Shown: positions 26,728 to 37,800 of the stretch, piece after piece
Position numbering within the stretch: position 1 is the stretch's first letter
Layout of the letters: the number at the start of each line of letters is the position of its first letter
From: Brevundimonas fontaquae
Lineage (GTDB): Bacteria > Pseudomonadota > Alphaproteobacteria > Caulobacterales > Caulobacteraceae
Assembly: GCF_017086445.1 (NCBI RefSeq)
Contig: NZ_CP070968.1
Location: 372,001-436,000 of the forward strand
DNA length: 64,000 nucleotides
Reading direction: 5' to 3'
Made by a program: the position numbers and the translations under genes
The notes under the pieces: model-generated
Told to the model about the DNA's origin: nothing
Databases searched by the model: none
Seen by the model: the letters and a program-made list of their open reading frames with translations, nothing else

Positions 26728-26923
26728 GAATGATCTCTCCAGACTCGTCCTCGATGACCACCGAGCGACCCGTCACGGGATGAATATAGCGCGTCGCGGG
26801 CCGATCTGTCTCGCGGTTCACCGTGGCGATGCGCACGCCTTTAGACACGGCCTCCGCGATCTGATCGTCGGTCCAGCCGCGGCCGACCATCTGACGCCGA
26901 AGCTTTTCCGGCCTCTTGACCAT
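26699..26923 (-). CDS. Stand-alone colicin-E5-like ribonuclease domain protein
   Basis: A 74-residue protein: MVKRPEKLRRQMVGRGWTDD, QIAEAVSKGVRIATVN, ATRYIHPVTGRSVVIEDESG, EIIHVGGDGFIY. The GW-x-x-x-x-I start, the AT-x-Y segment and the VV-x-D-x-x-GE-I/V-V-x-V strands match the colicin E5 RNase domain (BECR fold), which cleaves tRNA anticodons in colicin E5. Colicin E5 has this domain fused to a delivery protein; here it stands alone. The ATG overlaps the argJ stop (TGATG), so expression is tied to argJ. Activity is not proven; the catalytic surface should be compared with E5. Confidence 0.7.
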   Translation of the reverse strand: MVKRPEKLRRQMVGRGWTDDQIAEAVSKGVRIATVNRETDRPATRYIHPVTGRSVVIEDESGEIIHVGGDGFIY

Positions 26924-28317
26924 CAGCTGCGATAATCGCCGTTGATCTCGATGTAGCCCTTGGTCAGGTCGCAGGTCCAGACGGTGGCCGACGCCCGGCC
27001 GGACCCCACGTCGACGGTGATGTCGATCTCGGGGTTCTTCATATAGGCGGTCATCTTGGCCTCGTCGTAGGTCGGGGACGGGGCGCCGTCGACGGCGGCC
27101 TGGTGCGGGCCGAACTTGATGGCCAGGCGGTCCCGGTCGACCGGTTCCTCGGTCTTGCCCACCGCCATGACGACCCGGCCCCAGTTGGCGTCCTGACCGG
27201 CGATGGCGGTCTTGACGAGGGGGCTGTCGGCGATGGACTTGGCCAGCTTGCGGGCCGAGGCGGGCGAGGCGGCGCCGTCCACCGTCACCTTGACGAACTT
27301 GGTCGCGCCTTCGCCGTCGCGCACCAGCTGGTGCGCCAGGTCCAGCATGACCTTGTCCAGAGCGGCCGAGAAGCTCTTCAGGCGGCGATCGCCGACCCGC
27401 CCGATACGCGGCGCGCCCGAGGTTCCGGTGGCGAACAGCAGGGCGGTGTCGTTGGTCGAGGTGTCGCCATCCACCGTCACGCTGTTGAAGGTGGTGCGCA
27501 CATGCAGGCCCAACAGCGCCTGCAGCACGTTCGGATGGATGTCCGCATCGGTGACGATGAAGGCCAGCATGGTCGCCATGTCCGGCGCAATCATGCCCGA
27601 TCCCTTGGCGATGCCGGCGATCCGGACTTTGTAACCCTCGATCTCGGCCTCGGCGTAGGAGCCCTTGGGGAAGGTGTCGGTGGTCATGATGCCGCGACCG
27701 GCCCGGGCCCAGGCGTCCGCCTCCAGCCCGTTCTCGATCTCGGGCAGTTTGGCGACGATCTTCTTGTCGTCCAGCACCACCCCGATCACGCCGGTCGAGG
27801 CCAGCATGACGTCGCGCTGGCGACAGCCGAACCGTTTGGCGACCTCCGAGGCCGTGCGCCGCGCGGCGTCCGCGCCGGCCTTGCCGGTGAAGGCGTTGGC
27901 GCATCCGGCGTTGATCACCAGGGCGCGCACATCCTTGCCGCCCTCGGCCCCGGCCAGATGCTTCTTGCACCAGTCCACGGGCGCCGAGCCGATCTTGTGG
28001 CGGGTGAAGACCCCGGCGCAGCTGGTCCCGCGCGCGAACCGGAACACCACCAGATCGTCGCGCTCATGCTTGTAGAAGCCGGCGCGCGCGGTCGCGATCT
28101 CGACCCCGCCGATCGGCGGAATGGTCGGGAACGGCACGGCTAAGGGCGAGATGGCCAGGCCCGGCTTGCCGGCGGCGGCCGGCGGCGGCGCAGCAGCCGG
28201 GGCTGCATCCGATCCCGGCGTGCGGGTGGCGCGCTTCAGCGCCGTGGCGAACGGGTCCAGCGCCTTTTCGAACGCATGCTCGATCTTCTGGCCGGTCGTG
28301 GAGGGAGGCTTGGTCAT
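26923..28317 (-). CDS. argJ: Bifunctional ornithine acetyltransferase / N-acetylglutamate synthase ArgJ
   Basis: Transfers acetyl from N-acetylornithine to glutamate in the cyclic arginine pathway. The 464-residue product has the core motifs ALVINAGCANAFTGKAG, the autoproteolysis site in APDMATMLAFI (cleavage before the second Thr, giving two chains), and SVTVDGDTSTNDTALLFATG. ATG 28317 (MTKPPSTTGQ) was chosen; the first about 60 residues are an Ala/Pro-rich extension not seen in short members. It begins one base after the PPIase stop, and its own stop overlaps the small RNase gene. Whether the N-acetylglutamate synthase activity is kept is unknown. Confidence 0.94.
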   Translation of the reverse strand: MTKPPSTTGQKIEHAFEKALDPFATALKRATRTPGSDAAPAAAPPPAAAGKPGLAISPLAVPFPTIPPIGGVEIATARAGFYKHERDDLVVFRFARGTSCAGVFTRHKIGSAPVDWCKKHLAGAEGGKDVRALVINAGCANAFTGKAGADAARRTASEVAKRFGCRQRDVMLASTGVIGVVLDDKKIVAKLPEIENGLEADAWARAGRGIMTTDTFPKGSYAEAEIEGYKVRIAGIAKGSGMIAPDMATMLAFIVTDADIHPNVLQALLGLHVRTTFNSVTVDGDTSTNDTALLFATGTSGAPRIGRVGDRRLKSFSAALDKVMLDLAHQLVRDGEGATKFVKVTVDGAASPASARKLAKSIADSPLVKTAIAGQDANWGRVVMAVGKTEEPVDRDRLAIKFGPHQAAVDGAPSPTYDEAKMTAYMKNPEIDITVDVGSGRASATVWTCDLTKGYIEINGDYRS

Positions 28318-28318
28318 G

Positions 28319-29215
28319 TCAGGCGCCCGGAGGAGCGGAAGGAGCAGGCGATGCGGGCGGCGTTTGGGCGGGCAGGCGGACATCCACCTTGGCCTTGCCA
28401 CGCAATTGCTCCAGCAACTGTCGCACGCCTTCATAGGTCAGATAGCGCACGATCTGCGGCCGGGCCTGTTCCAGCGTCGGCGGGTTTTCCTTGCGCCGGT
28501 CCTCGACCCTCAGAACGGCCCAGCCGCCCTCGGTCTGGAACGGCCCGACGGTCGCACCGGCCGGCTTGTCGCGCAGGGCGTCGGCATAGGCTTGGGGCAT
28601 CACGTCCAGCGTGGAATACCCCAGGTCGCCGCCGGAAAACCGCGTCGCCTCGTCGATCGACCGCTCCGCCGCCACCGCCTCGAAGCCGGCGCCCTGGCCC
28701 AGAATGCCGATCACGGCGTCCGCCTCGGGCTTGGTGCGCGACAGGATCAACCGCACGCGGATCTCTTCCGAGGTCTTCGCCAGCCGCAGCTGCTCATTAT
28801 AAAGGGTCTGCACCGCCTGGTCCGACACGGCCTTGTTGACCACGCTCTCGACCAGCATGTCGCCCAGGATGCGCTCGCGCGTCGCTTCCAGACGCCGCTG
28901 CGCCAGGGGCGAGGAGTCCAGCCGCCGCCGCTGCGCCTCTCCGGCCAGCAGCTTTTGGTCGATCACCTCGTCGAGCACCCGGCGGAAGAGATCCGACGTC
29001 GTATCCAGCGCCTCGTCCTCGCCGATCAAACCTTGGGCCACCGCCTCGCGCTTCACGTCCGAGGCCCAGATGGTCTCGTCCTGCACCGTCGCCACGGCCT
29101 TGTCGCCCTGTTCGGGCGGCCGGTTGTCGCCGCTACGCGAACAGGCGGCGGTCGAAAGCGCCGCCGTCAGCACCGCCGCTGTCAGAAGACGTGAAGATCG
29201 CCGGAAGGGGGTCAA
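28319..29215 (-). CDS. Parvulin-type peptidyl-prolyl isomerase, lipoprotein
   Basis: A 298-residue periplasmic foldase. The N-terminus carries a lipoprotein signal peptide with a lipobox (TAALSTAAC), so the mature protein is lipid-anchored at Cys25. An N-terminal SurA/PrsA-like helical chaperone region (residues 50-150) is followed by the parvulin domain: EEIRVRLILSRTKPEADAVI, FSGGDLGYSTLDVMPQAYAD and GPFQTEGGWAVLRVEDRR. The C-terminus is Pro/Ala-rich. It would assist outer-membrane or exported protein folding, and it lies divergent from secA, the export motor. It is one base from argJ. Confidence 0.88.
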   Translation of the reverse strand: MTPFRRSSRLLTAAVLTAALSTAACSRSGDNRPPEQGDKAVATVQDETIWASDVKREAVAQGLIGEDEALDTTSDLFRRVLDEVIDQKLLAGEAQRRRLDSSPLAQRRLEATRERILGDMLVESVVNKAVSDQAVQTLYNEQLRLAKTSEEIRVRLILSRTKPEADAVIGILGQGAGFEAVAAERSIDEATRFSGGDLGYSTLDVMPQAYADALRDKPAGATVGPFQTEGGWAVLRVEDRRKENPPTLEQARPQIVRYLTYEGVRQLLEQLRGKAKVDVRLPAQTPPASPAPSAPPGA

Positions 29216-29253
29216 GGGGGCGCTCCGTCGAAGGCGGCCGAAAGCCCCTCGCG

Positions 29254-29282
29254 TTGACAGGGGTTAGGCCGGTGCTTAAGTC
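29254..29282 (+). promoter_or_regulatory. Probable secA promoter
   Basis: TTGACAG (29254-29260) is followed after 13 bases by GCTTAAGTC (29274-29282), close to the Caulobacter housekeeping pattern TTGACGS-N10-14-GCTANAWC. The transcript would start near 29288 and carry a leader of about 170 bases before the secA ATG. Confidence 0.6.
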
Positions 29283-29459
29283 CCGCCTGCGCCCAAGTCG
29301 AGGGGTTTTGATCGTCTGCGCGGCCCTTCGCGCGCGCCTGATGCGGCGCTCCGGGGCTGCGGTCGGTCAGGGCCTCTCTCACGGCGTCCGTATCGCCGCC
29401 CCTCACGGGATTTCAGAGCCGCTCAGCTCGCAGACGCTCGACCGCTTACCGGATCCAAT

Positions 29460-32309
<2,850 letters not shown>

Positions 32310-32325
32310 GAGGCGCGCTACCCGC

Positions 32326-32367
32326 AGCGCTATCGCTCGCCGCGCGGCGGCTCGCTGCTTGAGCGCT
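32326..32367 (+). repeat. Post-stop stem-loop element (3' of secA)
   Basis: Starts 17 bases after the secA stop and reads AGCGCTATCGCTCGCC ... GCTTGAGCGCT, with outer arms AGCGCT/AGCGCT and an inner GC-rich palindrome. The 34 inner bases from CTATCG to CTTGAG are identical to the copy after comF. No U-tract follows, so a simple terminator role is not supported for this copy. Confidence 0.75.
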
Positions 32368-32392
32368 GGGTGAGATGTCCTAAAGAAGAGGG

Positions 32393-33553
32393 ATGACCTA
32401 CAAGTCCCTCTTCTCCCGCGCCCTGTCAGCGGCGCCCGGTCGGCTGCATTTCGCCGCGCACAGCCATCACCTGTGGCCCGACGCCAGTTTCGAGGCGCAG
32501 CAGCAGACCTGGCTCGACGCCAACTTGCATGCCGACCACAAGTGGGATCTCGTCTTCGGTCAGGTGATCCCCGAGGCCCAGGCCCATGTCGCGGCCGAGC
32601 TGGCACTGCCCTCGCCCGACAGCATCGTCTTTTCGTCCAACACCCACGACTTCCTGCTGCGTCTGTTTTCGGGCGTGGAGACCAAGCCGGTCCGCATTCT
32701 GGCGACCGACGGCGAATTTCACTCCTTCCGTCGTCAGGCCGAACGGTGGGAAGAGGTCGGGGCGGCGCTGGTCACGCGCGTTCCGCTAGCCCCTTTCGAC
32801 ACCTTCGCCGACCGCTTTATCGCCGAGGCGTCCAAGGGCGGCTACGACTGGATCGTGGTCAGCCAGGTCTTCTTCCGCACCGGGGGCCTGTTCGACCGGA
32901 TCGAGGAGCTTGCCGCCCTGGCGAGACCCGAAGGGCCTTGGGTGCTGATCGACGGCTATCACGGCTTCATGGCGACCCCGACCGACCTGTCGGCGGTGGC
33001 GGACCGGGTCTTCTATGTCTCCGGCGGCTACAAATACGCCATGTCGGGCGAGGGCGTCTGCTTCCTGCACGCCCCGCCCGGCTTCTGCCCGCGTCCTGTC
33101 GTCACCGGCTGGTTCGCGGAGTTCGGCGACCTGTCGGGTCCGCCCGGCGGCGTTCAGTATCGCAGCGACGGCGGTCGTTTCTGGGGCGCCACCTTCGACT
33201 GCACGCCGCTGTATCGCTTCAACGCCGTGCGCCGAATGCTGGATCAGCAGCGGCTGGACACCGCCGCCATCGCCGCCCATGCTCGCGATCTGGCGACCAA
33301 ATTCCAGCAGGCCGTTCAAGCCGGACAGGCCGGTGTGTTGGCGCAGGCCGAAATCTTCAATCCGGTCGAGGGCGAAGCGCCGCGCGCCCGTTTCCTCGCC
33401 CTGCGTCATCCCGACGCCCAGGCCTTGTGCGCCGGTCTGCGGGCGGCGAACATCGTCACCGATGTGCGTGACGACGTCATCCGCTTCGGCTTCGGCCTGT
33501 ATCAGGACGCCGAGGACGTCGATCGCCTGATCGCGGCCTGCCGATCCCTCTGA
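32393..33553 (+). CDS. Class V aminotransferase-fold PLP enzyme (kynureninase-like)
   Basis: A 386-residue fold-type I PLP enzyme. Near the N-terminus, RLHFAAHSHHLWPDASFEAQ resembles kynureninases; VLIDGYHGFMATP near residue 187 holds the cofactor-binding Asp, and FYVSGGYKYAMSGEGVCFLH near residue 207 contains the Schiff-base Lys. The sequence is closest in pattern to kynureninase, but no tryptophan-degradation gene is adjacent, so substrate and reaction (hydrolytic cleavage, desulphuration or transamination) cannot be fixed. It follows secA after 83 bases, separated by the stem-loop element. Confidence 0.8.
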   Translation: MTYKSLFSRALSAAPGRLHFAAHSHHLWPDASFEAQQQTWLDANLHADHKWDLVFGQVIPEAQAHVAAELALPSPDSIVFSSNTHDFLLRLFSGVETKPVRILATDGEFHSFRRQAERWEEVGAALVTRVPLAPFDTFADRFIAEASKGGYDWIVVSQVFFRTGGLFDRIEELAALARPEGPWVLIDGYHGFMATPTDLSAVADRVFYVSGGYKYAMSGEGVCFLHAPPGFCPRPVVTGWFAEFGDLSGPPGGVQYRSDGGRFWGATFDCTPLYRFNAVRRMLDQQRLDTAAIAAHARDLATKFQQAVQAGQAGVLAQAEIFNPVEGEAPRARFLALRHPDAQALCAGLRAANIVTDVRDDVIRFGFGLYQDAEDVDRLIAACRSL

Positions 33554-34450
33554 TCAGTAGAAGGTCGTGTCGTCCTGCTTGCTGGGCGCCGGGGCCGTGC
33601 GCGGCGGCGTCCTCGGTTGGTTCGATGCGGGCGGACTCGCCGGGCGCGCTTGGGGCGAGGGCGGCGTCGGCGTGGCCCCGGCCCCCGGCGCATCGACCGG
33701 AGGGATCGCCGGCAAGTCCGGATAGGGCATGGACGAGGGGCGGGCGTCCTGCGCCGGCGCCTCTTCATCGGGCGCGATCGGTCCCGCGTTGGACTGGCCC
33801 AACCGGTCGGGTGCGCCGACATCGTCGCGGATGAAGGCCCAGGCCTGCCGGTCCGAGCAGCCGCAGGCCTTCAGGAAGCCCTGCTTGTCCCGCCACAGGA
33901 TCAACGGATAGCTGATGTCGACGCCGGACTCCTTGAGCAACTCGCTCAGCCGCTCGTTGAAGCGACGTCCGGCCTCCACCACGGCGGTGCGCGCCAGATT
34001 GCCGTCCGCCTGCGGCACGCCGGCGGCGGTCCAGCTGTTGGCCGGCGTCGCCATCCAGCGTTGATAAAGCGGCCAGTCGCGTGTCAGCCAAAGCTCGGCG
34101 ACCGTCGCCCGCTCCGCCGCCGTCGATTGCGCAGCGCCCTCCAGATCGGGGCGGGCGAACAGGATGTAGCGCGTCTCGATCCCCGCCGCCTTCAGCTTGG
34201 GCGCCTCGTCGCGCGCGTAACGCAGGGCCGAGGCGCTGTCGCGATAGGTGACGATATACAGGGCCTGTCCCCCGCTGCCGTCCGACACCCAAGAGGCCTC
34301 GTCCAGCAGTTGCTGGACCTCGGCCTGATTGCGGCTGACCGTGACCGGCTGGAACCGCGAATAGAAGTTCCAATAGGCCCAGTATCCGGCGCCGGCGAGC
34401 AGCAGGCCGACCACGGCCGCCACGATCGAACCCATCAAAAAGCGACGCAT
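33554..34450 (-). CDS. Membrane-anchored protein with Pro-rich C-terminus, unknown function
   Basis: A 298-residue protein: one N-terminal transmembrane helix (FLMGSIVAAVVGLLLAGAGY), a globular extracytoplasmic region (residues 40-215) with a thioredoxin-like feel (ALYIVTYRDSASALRYARDE, LKACGCSDRQAWAFIRDD), and a low-complexity Pro/Ala/Ser tail. The Cys pair in KACGCSD is conserved-looking. ATG 34450 is chosen because it begins the helix and GGAG lies upstream; the frame is open further up, with no conserved content. I do not recognise a named family. Its stop abuts the convergent PLP gene's stop. Confidence 0.7.
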   Translation of the reverse strand: MRRFLMGSIVAAVVGLLLAGAGYWAYWNFYSRFQPVTVSRNQAEVQQLLDEASWVSDGSGGQALYIVTYRDSASALRYARDEAPKLKAAGIETRYILFARPDLEGAAQSTAAERATVAELWLTRDWPLYQRWMATPANSWTAAGVPQADGNLARTAVVEAGRRFNERLSELLKESGVDISYPLILWRDKQGFLKACGCSDRQAWAFIRDDVGAPDRLGQSNAGPIAPDEEAPAQDARPSSMPYPDLPAIPPVDAPGAGATPTPPSPQARPASPPASNQPRTPPRTAPAPSKQDDTTFY

Positions 34451-34619
34451 GTAATCGGGTGCTCCAGCTTCACCGTTGACCCTTCCTAACGCATAGCATC
34501 GAAATCCGTTGTCCTCCGAATCCGCCGACGTGTTCATCGCCGCTCGGAGGCGCCGAATTGTCGCGAAAGATTCCGTCCGATCCGCTCTTGAACGGCGAAA
34601 TCGGCTTCCCATTTCCGAT

Positions 34620-34742
34620 CTCGACGCTGCGGGACACTCCCCCTCCGAACCGCAGCGAAGCGAAGCCGGCGCCCTCCCCTCCCCTCCAGGCGCCGCTCGC
34701 GCAGGCCGCCGGACTCCCCCAGTCCGGCGGCTTTCTGCTTTG
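34620..34742 (+). ncRNA. Candidate small RNA with three C-rich hairpin loops and terminator
   Basis: Three perfect hairpins follow in 110 bases: CGCTGCGG/CCGCAGCG (34625-34632, 34650-34657) with a loop containing CUCCCCCUCC; CGGCGCC/GGCGCCG (34667-34673, 34689-34695) with loop CUCCCCUCCCCUCCA; and a terminator GCCGCCGGACT/AGTCCGGCGGC (34705-34715, 34721-34731) with a CCCCC loop, then TTTCTGCTTT. Repeated CUCCCC motifs in loops can pair with Shine-Dalgarno sequences, as in GsrN and CcsR-type sRNAs of alphaproteobacteria. A weak promoter (TTGAACG at 34588-34594) would give a start near 34620. No protein is encoded. It could instead be a leader of the glutamate dehydrogenase gene. Confidence 0.6.
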
Positions 34743-34766
34743 TGGCGCTGCACAATAATTCCAACC

Positions 34767-34816
34767 TGATCACTGATCATTACAAGGATCGGTCGCCGGG
34801 GGCTTCCCGAGCGACC
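34767..34816 (+). promoter_or_regulatory. Palindrome and leader hairpin upstream of the glutamate dehydrogenase gene
   Basis: A perfect 13-base palindrome TGATCA-C-TGATCA lies at 34767-34779, a possible operator. A hairpin follows, GGTCGCCGGG ... CCCGAGCGACC (34791-34816), near-perfect with one bulge. Both are between the candidate sRNA terminator and the coding start at 34900. The remaining bases to the ATG show nothing further. The regulator is unknown. Confidence 0.4.
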
Positions 34817-34899
34817 GGACCTGGCCTAGTCAGCAGGGGTGGCGCCCCGTCGCGCCGCATCCCTTGCGGCCCTGCCGCGTCGTTCGAGACTGCTCGTCC

Positions 34900-37800
34900 A
34901 TGACCGCCCACGATCTGCGCCAACCCGTTCAGCCGATCACCAAGGCCGCGCTGGAGGCGGCCTTCGCCAAGATCGCGGGGACCGGGCCCGGCGCAGTCGA
35001 ACAGACCTATCTGATCCAGGCGCACGAAGACTATTCCGCCGATGAGACGCCCGAGCTCAGCGGCGAGGATCTGGCCGCCCTGCTCGGCGCCTCCTGGAGC
35101 GCCGCAAAGGCCTACCCGACCGGAACTGCGGCCCCCGCCATCACGGTCGGCCCGCTGCACGGCGCGAACGGTCAGGTGCTCGACTACGATCTGGTGCGCA
35201 TCGTCCAGTCCGACGCCCCCTTCCTGGTCGACAGCGTCATGGGCGCCCTGGCGGAAGCCGGCGTGTCGGTACGCGCCCTGTTCCACCCTGTGGTCGAGCT
35301 GGACGGCCGTCGCCTGTCGATCATCATGCTGGTCATCGACAGCGTGCCGCAGGAGCGTCGCGACGCCCTGGGCGAAGGCCTGGCCCAGAGCCTGTCGGAC
35401 GTCCACGCCGCCGTCGCCGATCACGACGCCATGACGTCCCTGATGCGCCAGGCCGTGCAGCGTCTGGAAGAGACCCCGCCCCCGGTCGATCCCGCCGTCC
35501 TCGCCGAGAACATCGCCTTCCTGAAATGGCTGAAGAGCGATCATTTCGTCTTCCTGGGCGCGCGCGACTACAGCTATCCGCTGAACGCCGACGGCGACTA
35601 TGAGGCCGAGGCGCCGCTGGGCCTGTCTACCGACGGCCTGGGCATTTTGGCCGACCCCGAGCGCACCGTGCTGCGTCGCGCGTCGGAACCCGCCGTCCTG
35701 ACGCGCCAGATGCGCCGCCAGCTGGATCTCAGCGAACCTGTGACGGTGGCCAAGGCCAACGCCCGCTCTCGCGTCCACCGCCGCGCCTACATGGACTATG
35801 TCGGGGTCAAGCGTTACGGGCCGGACGGCAAAGCGACCGGCGAGACACGTTTTGTCGGCCTGTTCACGTCGGAAGCCTACGACCAGCTGGCGACCGAGGT
35901 GCCGCTGCTGCGTCGCAAGGTGGCCAACGCCCTGGCCCGCGCCGACAAGGCGCCCGGAAGCCACAACGAAAAACGCCTCAAGAACATCCTTGAGAATTAT
36001 CCCCGCGACGAGCTGTTCCAGGTCAGCGAGGACGAGCTGCTGTCCATCGCCCTGGGCATCCTTCACCTCTATGACCGGCCGCGCATCCGCCTGTTCTCGC
36101 GCCAGGACCCGTTCGACCGCTTCGTCTCGGTCCTGTGTTTCATCCCGCGCGAGAAGTTCGATTCCGCCGTGCGCGAACGCATCGGCCAGATCGTCGCCCG
36201 CGCCTGGGGCGGCCGCATCTCGGCCTGGTATCCGCAGCTGTCGGACGCGCCCCTGGTGCGCATCCACTACATCATCGGCGTGGAGCCCGGCGCCCACCCG
36301 ATCCCGGACCCCGCCCAGCTGGAGGCCGACGTCGCCGAGGCTGGTCGCGGCTGGGTCGATCGTTTCGAAGGCGCCCTGCGTCGCTCGGGCGTCGAGGAAG
36401 TCGCCGTCGGGCCGCTGAGCGCCCAATGGGCCCGCGCCTTCGGCGCCGCCTATCGCGATCGCTATGACGCCGATGAGGCCGCGACCGACCTGCAATATGT
36501 GAACCGGCTGAATGAGACGGGCCTGCCGGGTGAGGGCAAGGCGGTCGCCGTGCGCGCCTTCCGCACGCCGGACGACAGCCGCCTGCAGTTCCGCTTCAAA
36601 CTCTATCGTCGCGGCCCCGCCGTTCCCCTGTCCGACGTCCTGCCGATCCTGGCCGACATGGGCCTCAAGACGCTGGAGGAATACGGCTATCCGATCCGTC
36701 CCATGGGCGAGGAAGAGATCCACGTCCACGAGTTCCTGATGGAGGATCCGCGCGGCGAGGCGCTGGTCTTCGATGACGTGAAGGGCCCGTTCGAGGACGC
36801 CTTCGCCGCCGTTTGGACCGGCCGCAACGAAAGCGACGGCTTCAACCGCCTGGTGATCGAACTGGGCGTGGAATGGCGCGACGCCGCCCTGATCCGCACC
36901 TTGGCCCACTATCGCCAGCAGACGGGTCTCGACCCCTCCCAAACGGTCCAGGAGGAGGCCCTGCGCGAATATCCCGATGTGGCGCGCGCCCTGCTGTCGC
37001 TTTTCAAGGCCAAGTTCGCCCCTGAAGGCGGTTCGGCCGACGACCGCGCGCCGGCCGTCGCCGAGCTGGACGCCAAGATCGTCACCCTGCTGCAGGACGT
37101 GAAGAGCCTGGATCACGACCGGGCCCTGCGCCGAATCGCCGCCCTGATCGGCGCGATCAAGCGCACCAACTATTTCCAGCTGGACGCCGACGGTCAGCCC
37201 AAGCCGCACATCTCGATCAAGATCGCCTCGCGCGAGCTGGACGACCTGCCCCTGCCCAAACCCTATCGCGAAATCTTCGTCTGGGCGCCCCACGTCGAGG
37301 GTGTGCACCTGCGCTTTGGTCCCGTCGCGCGTGGTGGTCTGCGCTGGTCGGACCGTCGCGACGACTTCCGCACCGAGGTGCTAGGCTTGGTCAAGGCGCA
37401 GCAGGTCAAGAACGCGGTCATCGTGCCGGTCGGCTCCAAGGGGGGGTTCTATCCCAAGCAACTGCCCCGCACGACGGACCGCGAGGCCATTCAGGGCGAG
37501 GCCATCCGCGCCTATCGCACCTTCCTGTCCGGCCTTCTGGACATCACCGACAACATCGCCGCCGACGGGTCGGTGACCCATCCAGCCAATGTCATCGCCT
37601 GGGAAGGCGACGACCCCTATCTGGTGGTGGCCGCCGACAAGGGTACGGCGACCTTCTCCGACATCGCCAACGGCGTCTCGGCCGCCTACGGCTTCTGGCT
37701 GGGCGACGCCTTCGCCTCGGGCGGCTCCGTCGGCTATGACCACAAGGCCATGGGCATCACCGCGCGCGGCGCTTGGGAGGCGGTCAAGCGCCACTTCCGC

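Noticed and set aside
26699..27970. 423-codon minus-strand frame ending in the colicin-E5-like sequence
   Set aside because: The first 350 codons are an out-of-frame shadow of argJ (Arg/Gly/His-rich); only the last 74 codons from ATG 26923 are protein-like, so a fusion is not supported.
34451..34780. N-terminal extension of the Pro-rich membrane protein up to 34780
   Set aside because: The extension reads antisense through the candidate sRNA terminator and has no conserved or signal-like features; the membrane helix starts at ATG 34450.
34780..37308. Long open frame of 842 codons on the minus strand
   Set aside because: It is antisense to the glutamate dehydrogenase gene, with His/Gln/Val/Gly-rich shadow composition typical of high-GC DNA, and has no family features.
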